A stretch of DNA of 64,000 nucleotides from Metridium senile (taxonomy: Eukaryota > Cnidaria > Anthozoa > Actiniaria > Metridiidae). Every line of letters begins with the position of its first letter. Position 1 is the first letter of the stretch. A program made the translations under genes and the position numbers. The stretch covers positions 48,971,790 to 49,035,789 of the forward strand of contig OX459096.1 of NCBI GenBank assembly GCA_949775045.1, written 5' to 3'. The notes below the pieces were generated by a model, which saw only the letters and a list, made by a program, of their open reading frames with translations, was not told the DNA's origin and did not search any database. This document shows, one piece after another, positions 11,131 to 22,689 of the stretch.

Positions 11131-11254
11131 TATTTAGATGAAAAAATCTTGATTTTTCGTCAGTTTCGATGTAATAAACTATCATTGAAGAAGGGCCGTT
11201 TTGGATATATATAACTGGTCAACAGCTGTAAAAATATTTTGAATGAATAATAAA

Positions 11255-11388
11255 ACAATTATTGAATTCGGCTTTCGTATGATATGAAAATTATGCAAAC
11301 CCCGGAGGTTGTTATCCGGCTTCGGCACATAATTTTTTGCATAATTTTTCATATCATACTCATGCAGCCTCATCCAATAACTGAATTG
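11255..11388. mobile_element. Foldback element
   Basis: The left arm (cgtatgatatgaaaattatg) and the right arm (cataatttttcatatcatac) are complementary around a GC-rich centre. No coding. Confidence 0.6.
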
Positions 11389-11515
11389 CTGATTACATAT
11401 TTATATAGCTTTTTATTTATTATACTATATTATATTATATATCATATTATACATACTATATTACATATTTATATAGCTTCTTTATTTACTATACTATATT
11501 ATATTTTAGTATACA

Positions 11516-11807
11516 CCTATTTCAATAATCGTTGTCGCAATCAAATCTACGGTCCACACTCTGAAGCCTGCAAAGGATAACAGAGCGTTATTCTCTTGTT
11601 ATCGATATATTCATAGTATATTTTGGTTGTACGTGGGTTTTTTTATATGACCATAACAAGTTTTTGTTGTGGTAGATATAAATACAAATATTTATTTTAA
11701 AAACGTGCAATAAATCATAAATTTTGTCCATGTAACCGACATCCTTTTCAGGCTTTAGAGTGTGGATTGTGCATGGCTTTGTTTGCGACAACGATTTTTG
11801 AAATAGG
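11516..11807. mobile_element. MITE family A, copy 1
   Basis: Bounded by cctatttcaataatcgttgt and its complement acaacgatttttgaaatagg. It shares internal words (acactctgaagcctgcaaag, ttggttgtacgtg, catataaccata-type) with copies at 37183-37583 and 52761-53047. No transposase. Superfamily not assigned. Confidence 0.85.
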
Positions 11808-12152
11808 ACGTGCATACATAATTCACAGCCTCATGCATAAGAACGCGCGCTCTCATTGGTTCGATATCTCGGGATATTAGACCATATCTACCGCTGAAGC
11901 TCGTACGTCTTGTCACGCTTTGTAATATTACGCAATAAATTTTTATTTATACAATAATTTTCATTTCTTTATATTTTTGTTCGGTTGTGAATTGTGTAAG
12001 ACTCGCGGCTCGGTAAATATTCGCCCGATAACCACTTCGCCTTCGGCGAATAACTGTTTAATATATCATATTATACATACTAGATACTGTATTACATATT
12101 TATTTGTACTTACACATTATATTCATATTTCATTCCTAATTAATTTCTTATA

Positions 12153-12339
12153 CAGTGGAACCCCGCCTAACGGCCACCCGCTTAATACGGCCACCCCGTT
12201 ATTGCGTCCAGTTTTTTATGTCCCGACGAAATGGATGCCCATACATTTTCTATAAAATCTACCCGCTTAATACGGCCACCCCATTAATACGGCCACTTTA
12301 GGCTGTCCCTTCGGTGGCCGGATTAACGGGGTTCCACTG
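12153..12339. mobile_element. pogo/Tigger-like MITE, 187 bp, TA target duplication
   Basis: Terminal inverted repeats cagtggaaccccgcctaa / ggggttccactg flanked by TA on both sides, the pattern of the pogo branch of Tc1/mariner. The interior has the repeated word cgcttaatacggccacc. Non-autonomous. Confidence 0.85.
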
Positions 12340-12589
12340 TAGTTACAATACGGACACAGGAACCATGAGTACGTCGAAATTTGTTTTATATAAATTATCG
12401 CTTCAGCCAATCCAAGACTACCTACTAGAGAATTATAAAGGGGAAAAAGCAAAATAATGCCGATACCATTTGTTTCTATTCTCGACTTTGATTGGTTAGC
12501 TTTAATCTATGCCAAAAACGCGCTCATGTTTCGAGTGTCCGCAGTGTTAAATAATGAATGTAACTAGTATAATGACTGAAGCGTCGAAG

Positions 12590-12945
12590 GTTTCCTTGCT
12601 CGTGTAGATGATGAACAAGTTTTCCTTGACAAGTTTAGGTTGTGCCCGCAATGCCTTGCAATCAGCGGAGTACTAACAAAATATTGGTTCCAGTCCCTTG
12701 TCAAGTAAAAAACAAAATGGCGTTTACTTTGACTGATCGTGTGAAAAGGCTGGGAACTAATCCCATTAATATTCCTTGCCACATTTTCCTTGTTGTCCGT
12801 CTACACGAGCAAATTTCATCCTTGACAATTTTTCCTTGTCAAGGAAAAAATTGTTCATTTTACTCCATCTACACGAGCAATTTTTCCTTGTCAAGGAAAA
12901 CTTGTCAAGGAAAAATTGCTCGTGTAAACGCCGCTTTAATGTGGC
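12590..12945. repeat. Repeated and inverted 'ctcgtgtagatg / ccttgtcaagga' segment
   Basis: Words ttccttgtcaaggaaaa and ctacacgagcaa recur at least four times in both orientations (12596-12632 and 12796-12945), forming several hairpins. A decayed foldback element is likely. Confidence 0.55.
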
Positions 12946-13453
12946 TGTCGACTCGAAAGTGTAAATTATTTTCAACACTGAGCTGCATGCACCTTTGTAA
13001 ATAATATAATCTTTGCTTTACAATATTATTTATCAACGATCATTAGTATTTATTCCTTTGTATATATTAAATTACTCATTTTGAACACGATTTATATTAG
13101 TCTTGATATTAACCAGTAAATTACTCTTATAAACTAGATGTATATGTATATGAATGGAATAATAAAACACACATGTCTACACGGCATATTTGTTTTATAT
13201 TTGTTTTATATTTTTATATTTTTTTTACGTCTTTGACTAAGGGGCAGACCATTTGTATATTGAGGGGGTGGGTGATTTTGAAAATAAATTTCCTGCACAA
13301 ATTCCGAAGGGCCGAAAAAAATTTCGTGCAAGCCAAAATTGCCACTCAAATCTTTGTATTTCTATCAAATACATTCCGTGCGCATGCCAGCTGGCTAAAA
13401 AAAATTTCCTACACGGACCAAATTGTTGAAGCGGACTTTTTAATCAGAATATG

Positions 13454-13533
13454 TATAGGATAATGGCCTCGCTCCTCGGCTTATTGCAAATAATGACCTC
13501 GCGCTGCCGAGGAGCTCATCCATTATCCTATAC
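13454..13533. mobile_element. Small foldback element
   Basis: tataggataatggcctcgct and ctcatccattatcctata flank ggctt/gaggag-rich inner arms. Confidence 0.6.
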
Positions 13534-13557
13534 TTAATGTTCAACCATGAATAAACG

Positions 13558-14310
13558 TTATAAAAAAAACTAGTGAAATGGCACTACATTTCGATGCCGA
13601 CCTCGAAATTATAATTGCGGTTGATAACAAATACAAGAATTCTTGAATGAACAAGACGATATTTGCATTAAGTCCTAAATAATGATTGTTCGAAAGTAGT
13701 TCGCTAAAGTTTATTTGTAATTTAAATTTTAAAATTCTGTCATCTAAAATTATTGCCTTGTTTATCGCTTCCAAATTCTGAAGTTTAATTCTAAAAACTT
13801 CAAAAATTACCCTGATTTTACGGCAAAGTTATTTCGCCAAAATGAGCTTTGATTGATTGATTGAATGATTTAAAAAAGGTTTAAAAAGTATTTATAAAAT
13901 ACACCATGCAGTTTAGCAAAGCTAATCTTACACTGGGCCTTCTGTATTTATGTATTTATACACGATATATTTTTACAGCATAGCTGATGTGGTCGTGTTT
14001 TTGTATTCACTCTCTCACTTTACATTTTACACATTTACACTTAACATTTTACACAATAATATATTAATGTTTTCATTCCTCTGCCACTATTCGTTCTTAT
14101 ACTTGTGTGATGTCTTGATGTTCTGAACGTTCTTGATGTTCTTGACGGGCTGAAATCTTCAGGACTGCATGTGGGTGGCCGGTTGTCAAGTGTTACTCCA
14201 CCAAAGCTTTGGACTGCAGCTTGTTTATTTTTTTCGCGTCACCTCATTGCAGATATGCACGGTCTCAATGCTAACAAGTTTTGTGGTTTACCGTGCAGGC
14301 TCGGTTACAA
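13558..14310. repeat. Dispersed repeat family B (split copy)
   Basis: Segments 13558-13850 and 14195-14310 are homologous, in reverse orientation, to 49195-49640 (for example atttgcattaagtcctaa here against ttaggactttatgcaaat there). The roughly 340 bp between 13850 and 14195 are absent from the other copy, so one locus gained or lost an insert. Confidence 0.65.
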
Positions 14311-14329
14311 AAGATTTACTTAGGTAGCA

Positions 14330-16545
14330 TACAAATACACAACAGAATCACGTGATATAGCATCATACAATAATATACAATATGGCCCTATTGACATAAC
14401 AATAAACAATAGAATCACGTGATATAGCAGTATACAATAATATACAATATGGCCCTATTGACATAACAATAAACAATAGAATCACGTGATATAGCATCAT
14501 ACAATAATATACAATATGGCCGTGTTGACATAACAATAAACAATAGAATCACGTGATATAGCATCATACAATAATATACAATATGGCCGTGTTGACATAA
14601 CAATAGAATCACGTGATATAGCATCATACAATAATATACAATATGGCCGTGTTGACATAACAATAAACAATAGAATCACGTGATATAGCATCATACAATA
14701 ATATACAATATGGCCCTATTGATACAATAATAAACAATAGAATCACGTGATATAGCATCATACAATAATATACAATATGGCCGTGTTGACATAACAATAA
14801 ACAATAGAATCACGTGATATAGCATCATACAATAATATACAATATGGCCCTATTGATACAATAATAAACAAGAGAATCACGTGATATGGTAGCATACAAT
14901 AATATACAATATGGCCCTGTTGATATAACAATAAACAATAGAATCACGTGATATAGCATCATACAATAATATACAATATGGCCGTGTTGACATAACAATA
15001 AACAATAGAATCACGTGATATAGCATCATACAATAATATACAATATGGCCCTATTGATACAATAATAAACCAGAGAATCACGTGATATAGCATCATACAA
15101 TAATATACAATATGGCCCTATTGATACAATAATAAACAAGAGAATCACGTGATATGGTAGCATACAATAATATACAATATGGCCCTGTTGATATAACAAT
15201 AAACAATAGAATCACGTGATATAGCATCATACAATAATATACAATATGGCCGTGTTGACATAACAATAAACAATAGAATCACGTGATATAGCATCATACA
15301 ATAATATACAATATGGCCCTATTGATACAATAATAAACCAGAGAATCACGTGATATAGCATCATACAATAATATACAATATGGCCCTGTTGACATAACAA
15401 TAAACAAGAGAATCACGTGATATAGCATCATACAATAATATACAATATGGCCCTATTGATATAACAATAAACAAGAGAATCACGTGATATAGCATCATAC
15501 AATAATATACAATATGGCCCTGTTGAAATAACAATAAACAATAGAATCACGTGATATAGCATCATACAATAATATGCAATATGGCCCTATTGATACAATA
15601 ATAAACAAGAGAATCACGTGATATGGTAGCATACAATAATATACAATATGGCCCTGTTGATATAACAATAAACAAGAGAATCACGTGATATAGCATCATA
15701 CAATAATATACAATATGGCCCTGTTGACATAACAATAAACAATAGAATCACGTGATATAGCATCATACAATAATATACAATATGGCCCTATTGATACAAT
15801 AATAAACAAGAGAATCACGTGATATGGTAGCATACAATAATATACAATATGGCCCTGTTGATATAACAATAAACAAGAGAATCACGTGATATAGCATCAT
15901 ACAATAATATACAATATGGCCCTGTTGATATAACAATGAACAAGAGAATCACGTGATATAGCATCATACAATAATATACAATATGGCCCTGTTGATATAA
16001 CAATAAACAAGAGAATCACGTGATATAGCATCATACAATAATATACAATATGGCCCTGTTGACATAACAATAAACAAGAGAATCACGTGATATAGCATCA
16101 TACAATAATATACAATATGGCCCTATTGATACAATAATAAACAAGAGAATCACGTGATATAGCATCATACAATAATATACAATATGGCCCTGTTGACATA
16201 ACAATAAACAAGAGAATCACGTGATATAGCATCATACAATAATATACAATATGGCCCTATTGATATAACAATAAACAAGAGAATCACGTGATATAGCATC
16301 ATACAATAATATACAATATGGCCCTGTTAATATAACAATGAACAAGAGAATCACGTGATATAGCATCATACAATAATATACAATATGGCCCTGTTGATAT
16401 AACAATAAACAAGAGAATCACGTGATATAGCATCATACAATAATATACAATATGGCCCTGTTGACATAACAATAAACAATAGAATCACGTGATATAGCAT
16501 CATACAATAATATACAATATGGCCCTGTTGACATAACAATAAGAC
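14330..16545. repeat. 67-bp minisatellite, 33 units, each with CACGTG
   Basis: The unit reads approximately gaatcacgtgatatagcatc, then atacaataatatacaatatg, then gccctgttgacataacaata. I count 33 copies of the cacgtg core. Variants (tattgacataac / tgttgatataac / tattgatacaataat; gatatagcatc / gatatggtagc) alternate in blocks, for example the recurring 'tattgatacaataat then gatatggtagc' pair, so higher-order units exist. ORFs across it are artefacts. Confidence 0.95.
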
Positions 16546-16559
16546 AATAACTTGATATA

Positions 16560-16722
16560 GTAGCTATACCAATACACACTAAAAGATTATAATAAGTAGC
16601 TAGTGTGTATAATTAATATTTTCATGACACCTTCCTGTTACCATGGTAATAATTGTAATAAGTAGCTAGTGTATATGATATTTTCATGACACCTTCCTGT
16701 TACCATGGTAGCTATATATAAG
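16560..16722. repeat. Two direct copies of an 82-bp unit
   Basis: ttgtaataagtagctagtgt followed by atattttcatgacaccttcc and tgttaccatggta occurs twice in a row. It borders the minisatellite. Confidence 0.75.
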
Positions 16723-17015
16723 TACAACAACAGGCTATACTACGGGACTCTTCTAAAGCATACACCGGGAAAATATAGCCAGTGTATATATATAGCCGGA
16801 TACATACACCCAGGAAAATACGGAAAGGCAACAAAAGATGACTTGTATTGGTATGCCATACTCACCACAAGTATTTTGATACCTATGAAAGAGAAATAAA
16901 GAATAGCTTTAATGCGTGTACATCAGAAAGATGTGATTAATCGTCGTGTAAGAAAATTATACAATGATAGTTAAAAGGAAGTGGACCAATCAGGGAAAGG
17001 ATGACAAAAAATAAG

Positions 17016-17052
17016 CGAAGAAGAAGAAGAAGAAGAAGAAGAAGAAGAAGAA

Positions 17053-17084
<32 letters not shown>

Positions 17085-17094
17085 AGAAGAAGAC
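17016..17094. repeat. (GAA)n microsatellite
   Basis: About 78 bp of nearly pure gaa repeats with one gag interruption. The poly-Ser reverse frame is not a gene. Confidence 0.95.
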
Positions 17095-17218
17095 TGAAAT
17101 GGTACAATGATAATTACAAAATTAAAAGAGCTGAAAAATAAAAACATCAACAAGGTAGAGTTTCCTGCTATAATGCATCGACAGTGTAATCTGTGTCTAT
17201 TCCTAAGAATTCACTCAC

Positions 17219-20200
17219 CACAGGCCATCTTTGCTACGTCCTCTGCTAAAATGTGCGCTTCTTCGTATGTTTTAGCTGTCATTGCGTTCTCTGGCTTGCT
17301 TACTATGTCAGAAAGCTCGTCATAGTCAACGTCAGAAACGTTCGGAATTCCAACTGCAAAAACATCAACATCTTTGATTCTCAGGTTTTTGGTGGCAAGG
17401 TTTAGAGGAAAGGAAGGCTGATCAGGACGTGTTGTATGGCGGCCATTAAGAAACATTACCAGCACCTGGATAAAATTATAGGTATGGAGTTTAAAAAACA
17501 AACCCCGATAGCAGTATTCTACTTTGTGTATATCATCATTGTATTCTTTGTGCTTATGTATTTGATATTTATTTCCCTTCACCATTCAAAGCCACACTAC
17601 ATGCACCAAGGAATAGACCTCGTCGATCAATTACTTCAACCTCGATAACGTAGTTTTAATAGTGTTTAATTTATTCCTTAGAACTTGACTAAAGCTCTCG
17701 GTAATTTAAGCAATGTACATCTTATCAAACAATTGAAAAATTTAAAAATTCAACGGTCTGTACGTAGTCAAATTCTAAAGAATATAGTACACACGCTATC
17801 GAGGTTGAGGTTAACATATATATTGTTAGACTACGTCTGTTATCAGAGGAAATATAGGAACACATATTCAAATATCCCTGTAATTTGTCTTTTTCATAGC
17901 GTTTATTCCTAGACATTTCTCTATCTTCCCAATCGGCTTTTTCCAGTCTATTTTGAGAAAACTGTGTTTCTCCCTCCTCCCTGTTCTTTGGCTTTACTTC
18001 TGATGTCCTTGGTGTATCTTTGTTGTTATTGTTATTGCTGTTGTAGTGTTTGTTTGCGATGTTATCGTTTTTATTGTTGTTGTTGTTACGTTGCTGTTAA
18101 TTGTTGTATCTCCTGTTGTTGTTGTTGTTGTATCGTCCTGTTGTTGTTGTTGTTGTTGTTACGTTGCTGTTAATTGTTGTATCTCCTAATGTTGTTGTTG
18201 TTGTTGTATCGTCCTGCTGTTGTTGTTGTTGTTGTTGTATCGTCCTGTTGTTGTTGTTGTTGTTGTTGTTGTATCGTCCTGTTGTTGTTGTATCGTCCTG
18301 TTGCTGTTGTTGTATCGTCCTGTAGTTCTTGTATCGTCCTGTTGTTGTTGTATCGTCCTGTTGTTGTTGTTGTATCGTCCTGTTGTTGTTCTTGTATCGT
18401 CCTGTTGTTGTTGTATCGTCCTGTTGTTGTTCTTGTATCGTCCTGTTGTTGTTGTATCGTCCTGTTGTTGTTGTTGTATCGTCCTGTTGTTGTTGTATCG
18501 TCCTGTTGTTATTGTTGTTGTTGTTGTTGTTGTATCGTCCTGTTGTTGTTGTTGTTGTATCGTCCTGTTGTTGTTATTGTATCGTCCTGCTGTTGTTGTT
18601 GTTATTGTATCGTCCTGTTGTTGTTGTTGTTGTTGTATCGTCCTGTTTTTTTTTTATTGTTCTCCAGTACATTTTGTAAGCCGCAGGTACCTCTAATTAT
18701 CGTTACTGATTACAGTCAAAGGACATGAAGCGTGCCCGTTTAGACTGCATAATTCGTTTTATTATTCGATTCTTGACTTCATTCTTCGTTTTCCAGAATT
18801 TGATTAAAGTATTCAAAAACTGAATGAAACCTCTTTAAATATCACGGAATAATCAGATCTATATTAATCATAGTATCAATTATTTTTTATAACATAATTA
18901 TTTATATGAATTTTGAGAAGTTTGAAAAACGAAGAATGAAGTCAAAAATCGAACAATGAAATTAGACGGGCCTTTGACTGTCATTACCCTGGATACTTCT
19001 GGATCATCTCTCATTCCATTCTCCTTGGTAAACATATTGCTACTGGCAAACTGCAATGCTTGATCTACAAATCTTTCTTTATTCCTCGTATTTGACATCC
19101 CTGTGATTTTCTCTTTCACTTTTTGCATAGTAAGCTCGCCTCCTTAACAATGACAGCAACAAATATATTAATTTAGAATAGAAATGACAAAAAAAAAACA
19201 GTTTCTTCTTCTCTCGGTTCTCATTCTCCTTAGCAACTGCTCCTCTTCCCCCCACGAACGAAAGAACGTCTGTTTTCTCAGGATAGCTTTGCATACTCGA
19301 TCTTTTATGCTACAAAAATGTAACTCTATTTTTGGTGAGTATTTTGAGCGTATAAATCGAGTGTGCAAAGCAAGCTACAATTTAATTCCGCAGACTGCCG
19401 AGAAATGCAGGTTTATCAGTTTATCAGCTTTCTCTTTGTCCCTGTTTGCAAATAATTGCATGGTAAATAATATACAAAAAGTATATAAAAATAAGATAAA
19501 TAAATAAAAAAGACAGAAAACAACCAACATATGAAAAAAGCAAATTTACAAAATATTACATTACCTCTCAGGCTGTTAAATCCCATGATGATTTGTTGTG
19601 TACCTCCACCAAATAAACCAATACTGACTTTAGTTTTCTTGACACCGATATTATACCCTTCTACTAGTGTTGTAGCAAACCTAAGAACATTCTGCCATTT
19701 ACTATCCATGGAAGCCGACGTGTCCAACATGATACCGAGGTCAGTGGGTTTGGTACACAGCAGTTCTGGAACAAGTTAACATCGTGGAATTATTACTTAC
19801 TTACTTACTTACTTCCGGTCAGAGACACAATAGTGTCCACGGGATAGGAAATGCCACTAGCTCATGTCTGTCCCTCATGTAGTTCTCTAATCAGTTCTGA
19901 ATTGTCCTTGAGCCCCGTATTTCTGAGGAGTACGTCCACGAAAGTGGATGCCTGTCTACCCGCATTAGCTTTTTTTTTAGTGGAATTATTAAGGAGTTAT
20001 AATTAGGGTCTTGTTCTAAAGCCACTAATATAAAAAGGTTTTTCTTCGTCTTTCTTGTAGAAAAAAAAGATACTTTGACTAACGAAAAAATAAAAATTAG
20101 CATTTAATTAGCATTTGCCGATTTTGTATTTAGCGACATAGATATAATAAGTAACACAAAAACAATGAAGCCACAAAAATGTTACTCACTAATATCACTC

Positions 20201-22678
20201 AACCAAAAATATCAAAGAGATGAGTTAACAAGTAAACAATACTCCATTACAACTTTACTTGTCTTTGATAGGCACTGATAGACACTAAAAAGAACTATAA
20301 TACAATAGCAATTTGATTTGATGTCATGGTCATGGTGTTTGCGCTCTAACAGGGATGTTATTTTGTGGTCACCAAAAAACATTAAATTAATGTGGGGGTT
20401 TCTCTCTTTCTTATAGAAAAAAAAATACATAATTACGGGAAAAGTTAAAAGACACACATTGAAATTACATTTTATATTTAGTACACATAGATAACAAATA
20501 AAATAAGAAAATAATGAACGGGAATAAAAGGTAAGACTGAAATGAAAAAAGATAAAGCCTTAGCCCCTAAAGGGCGTGACCATGCACACATGTCTGTGGC
20601 CGTTTAGTGATCATATCATTAGGAACTAACCATTTAACACCTTATAAACACGCAGCTTTGTTTATCATCTGCTTGTCATAACAGCTCTAAAATCAAGCAT
20701 TCTTAAAAAAAAACGAACCGAAGCGCGTTGGATGTTTACCGTATAAAGCAATGAGTAGCTTTAGCTGATTCTAGACCTTTCAAAGAGTGAGTTTTCCATC
20801 CATAACGTGCATTGACCTGTCGATGACATGTTCACCCCTTGTTATCATATCGCAACATCGGTAAGGGATTAGAGATGATAAGACTAGTGATAGCATATCA
20901 TATACAAATATAAATATCATCAATGTCTTATAGACTATAACGATCGATGATGAACACCTGATGAAGCTTTTTACATCAAGGAGTTGTATTTAGCTATTTA
21001 TATCTTGCAGTTTTATATCCTAAAGTTTGCCTTTCATGAGACAAAAAAAAACCACAAACATGCCACTACCAGCGGAAGTATGATTCCCCTATTGGCATCT
21101 TTATGTAATTTCCAGTCTCATTAATGGTTCTTTATTTTTTTCCTAGTTCCTGTATTTTTTTTTGTTTTTGTTTCTACTCACTTTAATTATCAATCTATAA
21201 AAAAACGTTTTAAAATAGATATAAATACATAATATTCAGAACGTAAAACTAGCAATAGTGAATCAAGTTTACCATATAGAATGGAAATATCGTATAACCT
21301 AGTAATAAATGATCGCAATACCGGCATAGTTTTACAGTAAGTGTTTTAGGTGTTATCATAGAATGAGTCTGAGATACTGGCCGGGTTCACATAATACTGG
21401 CATAGAATGAGCGAGTTCCTGACCAACTGTTCGCCTTGTGAGATACTGGTTCACACCTGTTTATAGGAAGGTGAAAGGTCTAGTGTATCTAACCTCACAC
21501 AAAAATACCGTCAGTCTCTTCAAGCTGTTCACCAAAACAAACTTGATGCCTTATCTAACTACACTATCTACAGCTTTACTGGCTTAGAAGGACGCGAAAA
21601 TCCTTAACCTCCTTTGAGCATTTCTCATTGTTTTTCATTAAAACAATTCCTTTAATATTAAATTGATAATATCTTCTAAATGTTTTGAATTCCACTTTTT
21701 GTCTGTGTAATGACTTTTTAATGATTTTATTTAACTTGACTTTGGGCTTTATCTATAGGTGGTGCTTGACCATATTTCGACTATTTCCTATGATAGTCAA
21801 TTAGTTTTCGCATCTGCCAAGCATCGAAACCTTTCTGTGGCTATTTAGCAAAACTATATAATTAGTAGCATGTGTATGACTAACTTGACTTTGGGCTATA
21901 TCTATTGGTGGTGCTTGACCATATTTCGTATGATAGTCAATTAGTTTTCGCATCTGCCAAGCTATTAGCATCGAAACCTTTCTGTGGCTATTTAGCAAAA
22001 CTAGTTAGAAACATGTCTTTCAATTCAATTTTTTTATAAACAATGCATGTCCATTTATGAATCCTGGTATAATTTCTGCTAATAATACTTCAAGCTTTTT
22101 CATACAAAAAAAGTTCAAGTTCAAGCTTAATGTAAAATTTCAATTTCAGAACATGGATTTCAATGTCTTAAAGATACTTTCCGATATCCGCCATATCCAT
22201 TTACCGTATTTTCACTTTCTGTACGAATGAAAAAATCAACTGTGCGCAGTTAAAAAGCACGAGGTGAAGCTTCTTAACACTTCTCGAGTGTTCTGACAAT
22301 CTTCAATACTTCATACAGCACAGCAAGAAAGTTATCTTTTCTTTTCTTTCCTTAATTCGCCTATATTTGATGAATATACAAACGCGCGTGCTGCACCAAT
22401 CAGAATGCGTGACTCCAATAGTTATTATATAAAACAGAATAGAAACTGTACACTGAAAGTGGCATCCCACAATAACAATATTGAGAATAATGGTTATTTA
22501 ATGGCGACATTGTAACTGGCAAATATCCATAAAAGAGTGGTCACTGATTTGATATAAAATAAACGACACAAAAACGGAAATATCTATATTCAAAAAACCT
22601 ACCTTGACCACCAGATATAACCTGATTTACCATCACACACATCCCAAGGAAAAATCTAAACAACCCATCTAGCTGCAT
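17219..22678 (-). CDS. Secreted von Willebrand factor A domain protein (matrilin/collagen-type vWA), 4 exons, 3' end not found
   Basis: Coding exons on the minus strand are 22603-22678 (signal peptide, ATG then MQLDGLFRFFLGMCVMVNQV), 19565-19765, 18988-19142 and 17219-17465. All have AG/GT borders and matching phases (1,1,0, then open in phase 1), 226 codons in all. Exon 2 carries TDLGIMLDTSASMDSKWQNV with the MIDAS DxSxS motif (D40, S42, S44) and the KVSIGLFGGG strand. Exon 3 gives the helix ERFVDQALQFASSNMF. Exon 4 gives VLVMFLNGR and VDVFAVGIPN. The domain is complete, but the late MIDAS aspartate (usual vltDG) is Asn here and the GGTxT loop is degenerate, so metal binding may be weak. Extracellular matrix or adhesion role inferred. 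The last donor TGTG|GTGAGT shows the protein continues, but no further exon was recognised to the left. Confidence 0.85.
18030..18650. repeat. Compound (TTG)n-TATCGTCCTG minisatellite
   Basis: Runs of 2-9 ttg triplets are each punctuated by the 10-mer tatcgtcctg, about 28 times. Period lengths differ only by multiples of three for most units. It lies in the intron between vWA exons 3 and 4. The Cys/Val/Leu-rich frames are shadows. Confidence 0.9.
18709..18984. mobile_element. MITE abutting the vWA exon-3 splice donor
   Basis: Inverted arms gattacagtcaaagg ... cccgtttagac on the left and gtctaatttc-type ... acgggcctttgactgtcat on the right (the left arm has an 11-bp insert). Inner arms ttgacttcattcttcgtttt / aaaacgaagaatgaagtcaa. 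The right end reaches about 4 bases from the donor GT at 18987-18986. Confidence 0.7.
19780..22600. other. Intron 1 of the vWA gene
   Basis: No coding sequence recognised. It contains a ttac tetranucleotide run (19793-19814), two diverged relatives of a segment with 'tttcttgtagaaaaaaaa' (20041-20105 and 20400-20475) and the direct duplication at 21735-22003. Confidence 0.5.
21735..22003. repeat. Direct duplication, about 125-bp units
   Basis: taacttgactttgggct followed by ggtggtgcttgaccatattt and aacctttctgtggctattta occurs twice (about 21733-21855 and 21880-22005) with small indels. Confidence 0.85.
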
Positions 22679-22689
22679 CTCGATGAAAT

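Noticed and set aside
14415..16003. Repeated short frames on the minus strand
   Set aside because: Shadows of the minisatellite.
14330..16545. Regular spaced repeats suggestive of a CRISPR array
   Set aside because: Units are contiguous 67-bp repeats without unique spacers, in a clearly animal genome; it is a minisatellite.
16971..17153. Poly-Ser reading frame
   Set aside because: Translation of the (GAA)n microsatellite on the other strand.
18101..18728. Several Cys/Val/Leu-rich open frames
   Set aside because: Shadows of the TTG-TATCGTCCTG satellite; the period is a multiple of three so stops are avoided in all frames.
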